A stretch of DNA of 64,000 nt from Bacillus sp. ISL-37. Lineage in GTDB: Bacteria > Bacillota > Bacilli > Bacillales > Cytobacillaceae. Each line of letters begins with the position of its first letter. Within the stretch, counting starts at the first letter, position 1. The stretch lies in NCBI RefSeq assembly GCF_018613315.1, contig NZ_JAGGQL010000029.1:1-64000 (forward strand), written 5' to 3'. Positions 62,146 through 64,000 of this stretch are shown piece by piece. The notes beneath the pieces are model-generated. The model did not search any database. It saw only the letters and a program-made list of their open reading frames with translations, and had not been told where the DNA came from. Made by a program: the position numbers and the translations under genes.

Positions 62146-62416
62146 TATATCGAAATTGTTATTTATATAGCGAAAAACAATGTTTTATAGCGTTTTGGAA
62201 ATAATCAGAAGTTTTTTTCAGTCAAATTATAGGGAGATAGGCTCTCTAAGTTTGAGCTTCCCAACTTTATTGGCGAAAATCTGATTATATTGGCGGAGTT
62301 CACAATTTTATTGGCGATAATCAGATTATATTGGCGATGTTCACAATTTTATTGGCGATAATCTAATTATATTGGCGAACTGGAAATTACACTTCATTTT
62401 TTCCAGTTCGCCAATA
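62146..62416 (+). repeat. Double phased array: degenerate TATAGCGA set then TATTGGCGA set with 17-bp hairpin
   Basis: A first set has TATATCG/TATAGCG at 62146, 62166 and 62186 (20-bp steps), followed by a decayed TTTTGGAAATAATC...TTTTCAG cap. A second has TATTGGCG at 62268, 62288, 62309, 62329, 62350 and 62370 (20, 21, 20, 21, 20). Spacers alternate between AAATCTGATTA-like and GTTCACAATTT types, giving a 41-bp dimer. The cap is TATTGGCGAACTGGAAA (62370-62386) with its perfect inverse at 62400-62416. Confidence 0.9.
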
Positions 62417-62423
62417 TGAGTGG

Positions 62424-63287
62424 CTAGAATATTTTGATCTCGCCGCTCGATACATCAGCGTTGATTTCGTATTTCCCGCTTCCGTGTTTGCCGCGAAGGC
62501 GGTTATCGGATTCTTCTTTGTTTTCAAGCGGGAATTGACTCGATATGTCACCGCTGCTTATTTTTCCGTTCAATGTAAAATCGGCTTCATCTGGCAAATC
62601 CAGCTCGATATCACCTGAGCTTACATTTAAGTTAACGTCATCTGTCAAACGTTTCATGTGGATTTCCAGCTCACCCGACGACACATCTGCCTCAAGCTTG
62701 CCAGAGTAGTTTTTGACATGGACGCTACCGGAGCTGACTTCAAATGAACCAGACCCCGCAGCAATTGAGTTGAATTCAGCTTCGCCTGATGAACTTTGGT
62801 GATCAAGTTTTTCAACATCCAGATTTTCCAAAACCATGCTGCCTGATCCGATTTCAATCGCAAGATTCTTTAGCTTCATCGGAGAGTCGATCGAATCTCC
62901 TTTGAATACCACTTCACCTGAGCCGAGCTTGATTTGCATATTCTTTTCATAGTCTTCAGGTATATAAACTGTCAGAGACGTTTTATCCAACTCAAACCAG
63001 TTGAACCAGAAGAAGCCTTTGCGTTTAACAGCAACCTCAATCTCATCGCCATGTTTATCAACTTTTACCGTACCTTTGCCCTTTAGCTCGGCACGAACAT
63101 CGTCCCGGTCTTCTGCCACAATCATCGTCTCGACACTGGAGATATCAATCGAGATATTTTCTGTTGCGCTGGTCACCTTCACCGCGTCATCCGCTTTTGC
63201 AAAATTAACTCCGCTGCCATCAAACATATAGTTCCAAACGATATAAGCCCCTGTAATCAACAGGAAAATAACCAAAATCCGTTTCAT
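62424..63287 (-). CDS. LiaG-like DUF4097 membrane-anchored protein
   Basis: The 287-residue protein has an N-terminal membrane anchor (about 4-20), then a DUF4097 beta-solenoid domain with repeated G-S-G and S-S-G-E/D turns (IEIGSGSMVLENL, VSSGELEIHM, VSSGDIELDL, ISSGDISSQF, VSSGEIKIF). It resembles LiaG, encoded in the lia envelope-stress operon, but no liaRS genes are here. Probably outside the membrane. Starts at 63287 with AGGAGAT. Confidence 0.8.
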   Translation of the reverse strand: MKRILVIFLLITGAYIVWNYMFDGSGVNFAKADDAVKVTSATENISIDISSVETMIVAEDRDDVRAELKGKGTVKVDKHGDEIEVAVKRKGFFWFNWFELDKTSLTVYIPEDYEKNMQIKLGSGEVVFKGDSIDSPMKLKNLAIEIGSGSMVLENLDVEKLDHQSSSGEAEFNSIAAGSGSFEVSSGSVHVKNYSGKLEADVSSGELEIHMKRLTDDVNLNVSSGDIELDLPDEADFTLNGKISSGDISSQFPLENKEESDNRLRGKHGSGKYEINADVSSGEIKIF

Positions 63288-63412
63288 TTTAAAAATCTCC
63301 TCTCAATCTCATTCTATATTCAGAATACGGCAAAACATTCTTCTCCCCAATGCACCTGCGATTTAAATCTGGTTAGGACCTGAGGCGGATTTTGAGTTAA
63401 GTCGCTCATCGG

Positions 63413-63490
63413 GGCTCTTTTCGAGAAGACCTCAGAAAAAAGATTGCATTTATACAGGTTGAGAAAGCAACAAAGTTTACGAAAAGAGCC
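63413..63490 (-). repeat. Dispersed intergenic repeat, short copy 3
   Basis: Read on the minus strand it begins GGCTCTTTTCGTAAACTTTG, like copies 1 and 2, and ends in the exact inverse CGAAAAGAGCC; arms are 63480-63490 and 63413-63423. It lacks the second GTTAAAATC hairpin of the other copies. Confidence 0.65.
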
Positions 63491-63530
63491 TAAAAAAAGC
63501 CAGATTCCGTTCACAGTCGGGAATCTGGCT
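63491..63530 (-). terminator. pepT terminator
   Basis: AGCCAGATTCC and GGAATCTGGCT form a perfect 11-bp stem with TTTTTTTAGG after it on the minus strand. Confidence 0.85.
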
Positions 63531-63545
63531 TCTTGTTGTTATTAG

Positions 63546-64000
63546 TTAAGCTTTCGCTTCATAAAGTTTGGCAATCTCTACAATGGTTTCAACGGATTTG
63601 ACCATATTATCCACAGAGATATATTCGAACCTTCCATGGAAATTCTCTCCGCCTGTAAAAATATTTGGTGTCGGCAATCCCATATAGCTAAGCTGCGAAC
63701 CATCTGTGCCGCCGCGGATTGGCTTGACAATCGGCTTGATGCCGAGGTTTTCCATTGCCTCATAAGCAATGTCGACGATTTCTTTTACCGGCTCGATTTT
63801 ATCCTTCATGTTGTAGTACTGATCGTTCATTTCAAGTTCGACCCGGGTCTCGCCGTATGTCAGTCTCAATTCATTGGTGATTTTCTGCATTAAATCCTTC
63901 CGCGACTGGAAGCTGTCACGGTCAAAATCACGGATGATGTAGTGAAGGGTTGTTTCCTCCACATCACCGTTGACCGAGCTGAGGTGGAAGAAGCCCTGGT
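63546..64000 (-). CDS. pepT: Peptidase T, C-terminal part (runs off the window)
   Basis: The minus-strand frame is open to the window edge ([20 protein letters not shown] at the visible N-side), so an ATG at 63962 is internal. About 150 C-terminal residues of the M20 tripeptidase are visible. [20 protein letters not shown] contains conserved metal and substrate residues, and [14 protein letters not shown] the terminal zinc-ligand His. PepT removes the N-terminal residue of tripeptides in the cytoplasm. Confidence 0.9.
   Translation of the reverse strand, partial: QGFFHLSSVNGDVEETTLHYIIRDFDRDSFQSRKDLMQKITNELRLTYGETRVELEMNDQYYNMKDKIEPVKEIVDIAYEAMENLGIKPIVKPIRGGTDGSQLSYMGLPTPNIFTGGENFHGRFEYISVDNMVKSVETIVEIAKLYEAKA

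Overview
The window is 64 kb of a low-to-moderate G+C Bacillaceae chromosome, most like the Bacillus/Mesobacillus/Cytobacillus group. The case rests on gene content: a YaaH/SleL-type LysM glycosidase and a SleB-like hydrolase (spore cortex), an RsbR-type stressosome protein, a Spo0M-like protein, an FbpB-like small basic protein, a yqiG-bcd-ptb-buk block, LytST with CstA, strong AGGAGG ribosome sites and frequent GTG/TTG starts. No rRNA, tRNA, prophage or CRISPR array was seen.

Layout: 0-5 kb holds the end of an IS3-family element, then a TetR regulator diverging from an MMPL transporter plus a secreted heptad-repeat protein. 5-16 kb holds ferritin, a lipoprotein, a large catalase, an FMN-dependent glutamate-synthase-like protein and a natural DhaL-DegV (FakA-FakB-like) fusion. 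16-25 kb holds a SwrC-like RND pump, a cortex glycosidase, a diguanylate cyclase, and queT behind a preQ1-I riboswitch. 25-31 kb holds pirin, a yybP-ykoY (Mn2+) riboswitch with no recognisable Mn transporter behind it, FbpB- and Spo0M-like genes, an RsbR paralogue, and an FrnE/DsbA-family gene whose first active-site cysteine codon is an in-frame TGA. 31-38 kb holds a 52-bp tandem repeat, MFS and cortex hydrolase genes and a DUF2089/SHOCT-like operon. 37-41 kb is a pyroglutamate module (pcp and pxpBAC). 41-51 kb holds two regulator-MFS pairs, RluF and c-di-GMP enzymes. 51-57 kb holds yqiG, bcd, ptb, buk and panE. 57-64 kb holds cstA with a 50-residue partner, lytST, a LiaG-like DUF4097 protein and the end of pepT.

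Two themes go beyond routine annotation. First, the FrnE-like gene reads as a selenoprotein: the TGA sits exactly at Cys1 of the CPFC motif, a small SECIS-like hairpin follows at the right distance, and the frame is otherwise intact. Second, the intergenic DNA is rich in organised repeats. Four loci carry arrays of short units spaced 20-21 bp (two helical turns). Three of those loci share a terminal AACTGGAA(A) hairpin, and two share the TATTGGCGA core and whole units. There is also an 11-unit 52-bp array of hairpin-forming units, a three-copy dispersed element bounded by 11-bp inverted repeats, and a GC-rich element between pcp and pxpB.
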